Below, in pieces: positions 61,471-64,000 of a DNA stretch of 64,000 bases (positions are counted from its first letter, which is position 1; each line of letters begins with the position of its first letter). The position numbers and the translations under genes are program-made. Source of the stretch: Sipunculus nudus. Taxonomy: Eukaryota > Annelida > Sipuncula > Golfingiida > Sipunculidae. The notes beneath the pieces were generated by a model. That model was not told the origin of the DNA and did no database searches. It saw only the letters and a list, made by a program, of their open reading frames with translations. Location: the NCBI GenBank assembly GCA_026874595.1, contig CM049318.1:39763956-39827955 (forward strand). Direction: 5' to 3'.

Positions 61471-61672
61471 CAGTGGCGGATCCAGGGGTTTCAAGGGGGT
61501 CCTGAACCCAATCCCACCCTCTAATTGGGCCGAAACAACCAGTTTTCAGGGTTTCAAAACAAATTTTTGCGACCCGGACCCCTTCCTTCCCGGACGAGAG
61601 AACCTTTTTATGTTTTCTTTCAGTCTTCCTGGGCGTGACCCTCCCCTTTTCCAAATTCTGGATCCGCCCCTG
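61471..61672. mobile_element. Best copy of the GGCGGATCCAG-type short element
   Basis: Ends CAGTGGCGGATCCAG and CTGGATCCGCCCCTG are 14/15 inverted matches around about 170 non-coding bases. A third-order relative with weak ends lies at 35469-35623. Confidence 0.6.
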
Positions 61673-61909
61673 TACTCTTATCGTATATTAGAGTAGTCAT
61701 TTTTTTCGTTATGTATAGGCCTAATACAGTGTGGTGTGATTTTCATAATTTGCTTACAATTATCAGATAGTCATCATCTTTATCTAGGACATGACCTCAA
61801 GGTAGTGTCTACACTATAGGAGTTAATTAGTGTTACGGTATTTGCCGTAGCAGAAATACCTATTTGACAAAAGCTTTGGTAGGTGTATATAAATCACATA
61901 CCATGCAAA

Positions 61910-61912
<3 letters not shown>

Positions 61913-61953
<41 letters not shown>
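61913..61953. repeat. (AT)n microsatellite
   Basis: About 20 AT units. Confidence 0.95.
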
Positions 61954-61954
<1 letters not shown>

Positions 61955-62119
61955 CTCGCACTATCTTTACTGGATCTTAAAGAGTATGTACACCATACCG
62001 CTAACCCAACACGAGTGGAAAACGCATTAACAATTTCTATGAATATTGATTTATTTATTTTCTAATCTATGCGATGTGCAAGCCCATGGAAATTATTATA
62101 ATTAAATAAATAGACTTAC

Positions 62120-62420
62120 CTTTCTTTAGGAACACTTTAACCACCTGTTCCCCGAATTGTTCTAGCTCGTTGCCCCCTCGATCGTATCCTGAAGGAAGAA
62201 GATATTTTCAGGTACCGTTAACGACAGACGCATGTCCTAGACAACGCCACGGTCCAGAGCTCACGCGCCACACTTCGCGAATTAAGTAGAACCGGTCGTC
62301 TGCTAACAGAGCTGATAACGCCTTCACGTCTAGAGAGCTGCCATGGTTGGGTGGCTCACACATACCGTAATGGATGGAGACATACTTGATACGGAGGCCC
62401 ACCACAAAGTGAAATATCGT
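62120..62420 (-). CDS. Two possible small exons of an unknown gene
   Basis: Exon 62366-62420 (acceptor ACGTCAG, donor GTATGT) and exon 62120-62188 (acceptor CTTCCTTCAG, donor GTAAGT) join in phase 1 to read TIFHFVVGLRIKYVSIHYG, then YDRGGNELEQFGEQVVKVFL. The short words TIFHF and DRGG also occur in gene A VWA2, which hints at a relic of a VWA gene, but the order is wrong and no MIDAS motif is present. An alternative is an open frame straight through 62405-62208. Confidence 0.28.
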
Positions 62421-63129
62421 CTGACGTTAACAAATTTCTCGCCTCAGGGAGGTGTGAATGACCTTTGAGTGTTTTAACTCCTGTGCAGCCTTCTGTTTCT
62501 TGAGGAATCACCTGAACTATAAAAGACACCATTTATTCCCACCGGCAATTTTTGAATGGATTGTTCCTTTACTGCTTTCGGAGTTTTCATATAGATGTTT
62601 GTTTACAATTTATAATACGAACTGGGTATTACCTTATAAAATTATCTGTATATAGAATTATTGAATAGTAGTTTGGTCACGTATAAACAATTTATATAGA
62701 CCCATATATAAAGTATATGTCGGCGTTCCTGTGCCCAGGTATTTTCGAACGAGTTTAAATTTCTTTTGAGCCTATAAGTTTTTTTTATTATTGCCAAAAT
62801 AACGAGTAAATACACACTTATTAAAACCTCAGAATGAAACGCTAAAGACGCAACTGGTAAAAATCCTGGCCACTTCCCGTTTATAACATGAGACATTAGG
62901 CCTTTACTCCCCTTGATTTAGGAAAGGGCCAACCTAGGAAAGTTCAAAAGCTTACAAATGTAGATGATCCGGGAAAGGGGTGGGGGCTGAGGGCAAAAGA
63001 TGGTTCGAAACCTTTAATAAAAGGTGCCCATTCACCCACCTATTGAAAAAGAATTTATGTGATATCTGGTTTCCTCTGTGTATATTAATGATCTAAGGGT
63101 ATTTTTGCTTATGATAAGTTCTTATAACG

Positions 63130-63480
63130 CCTCTGTGAAGGATGTATGAACTTGTTTATCAACAATGTGTTTGTAAACACAACAATGTTGACAAACGGGG
63201 TGAATATGTAACCTAAGCTGGTAGGTTGCATATATGCGGAGGTAGAAAGGTCACTTTTTTGCAAAATGCCATTTGCAAACCCCTGGCTTATCTGTCTTGC
63301 TGCCAGATGTACTTGTTGAATGTGTTTGAAATATTAGGTGGGCCCAAACATATCAGAAACACATTGGTATAAACAAAACAAGCAGCCTGTGTGCGGTTTT
63401 ATGCACGTTTGAAGGCCCATATTTATGAAAGCTCCAAAGGATACCTTTAGTTTACAAAGGTCAGATAGGTGATTGGGTCC
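63130..63480 (-). repeat. Dispersed repeat, copy 2 (reverse of 16680-17045)
   Basis: Reverse-oriented copy of the family at 16680-17045, about 46 kb away and of similar length. A poly-C run (63534-63552) follows directly. Confidence 0.8.
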
Positions 63481-64000
63481 CTTGAATAAAAGGTTGCGAT
63501 GGCTCAAAAAAAGGGGAGCGGACTCTCAGTCGCCCCCCCCCCCCCCCCCCCCATACTGCGTGCATGCGGTTACGTTTATGCGCAGAAGGGGCTTAGAGTA
63601 CATGTCTGTATACCCCCGCAGAAAAGGAGAGGGTGGAGGAAGAGAGCGTGCATGCATAAATCGCTTACCCAATTCAAGATTTTTATTTGCATACTGTTTT
63701 GTACCTAAGAAATGAACTGATTTTTTTGTACGGTGATAAAATCACACATGCACAGTAATATAATTTAAACTGCGTGGTCCCTTGCGTTGCATTAAGTATA
63801 GATCAGTTTACACACTGGTTCTTCCCGCAGTTTTCGTTTACATAACAATTTGCAGTGTCGTGATTAATAATTAAGACCGTTGAACTTGCTTGATATCCTT
63901 CGTTCTATGGGAGTTACTGCATGGAACTGCCCTAAAATTGTTTCGCATCATAGCTTTTCAAGCGTATCCAGTCAGTCCAGATTGAAGGAATTGAGTCTAA

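Overview
The window is animal nuclear DNA: AT-rich, intron-rich, with multi-exon extracellular-domain genes, 5'-truncated LINEs, a Ty3/gypsy fragment, microsatellites and many short non-autonomous repeats. A repeat tail at about 1586-1661 (GACGGACAAAGAGTGATCG, then a short hairpin and an A-run) is of a kind I associate with mollusc genomes, so I lean to a mollusc. That is inference; no species marker was seen. No prokaryotic, viral or CRISPR feature was found.

Gene A (minus strand, 44194 down to 29580) is the best supported feature: 16 coding exons, every junction with GT/AG and a matching phase, giving about 1102 residues. Order: signal peptide, VWA1, Ser/Thr/Pro linker, VWA2, EGF1, VWA3, EGF2, VWA4, EGF3, VWA5, stop. 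All five VWA domains keep the metal-binding (MIDAS) residues, so a secreted matrilin-like matrix or adhesion protein is expected. Gene B (minus strand, 10502 down to 4408) is the 3' part of a multi-CUB gene. Each CUB domain is built from two exons (junction phases 1-0-1). Its last exon carries an in-frame TAA. CUB exon relics lie upstream at about 10.96-11.45 kb and 13.2 kb, and a near-identical copy of one CUB exon with its introns lies at 1-999. Gene C (plus strand) is seen only as its last two exons (57535-57764 and 58261-58331), which end in a hydrophobic helix and are followed by AATAAA.

Layout: 1-1000 duplicated CUB exon; 1.0-3.7 kb repeat elements; 4.4-13.3 kb CUB gene and relics; 13.3-16.1 kb short inverted-terminal element and gypsy pol fragment; 16.2-18.6 kb repeats; 18.65-21.85 kb one LINE nested in another with a 28-bp target-site duplication; 22-29.5 kb no convincing gene; 29.6-44.2 kb gene A; 44.5-48.5 kb two palindrome-rich elements next to simple repeats; 48.5-57.4 kb mostly non-coding, with a triplicated module and a minisatellite; 57.5-58.4 kb gene C end; 58.4-64 kb repeats, a frameshifted coiled-coil fragment and possible small exons near 62.2 kb.

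Genes A and B lie on the same strand and both encode extracellular adhesion-type domains, but a clear stop in gene A and 16 kb of repeats separate them, so I treat them as separate genes. Coordinates and translations were worked out by eye. Phase agreement is the main internal check.
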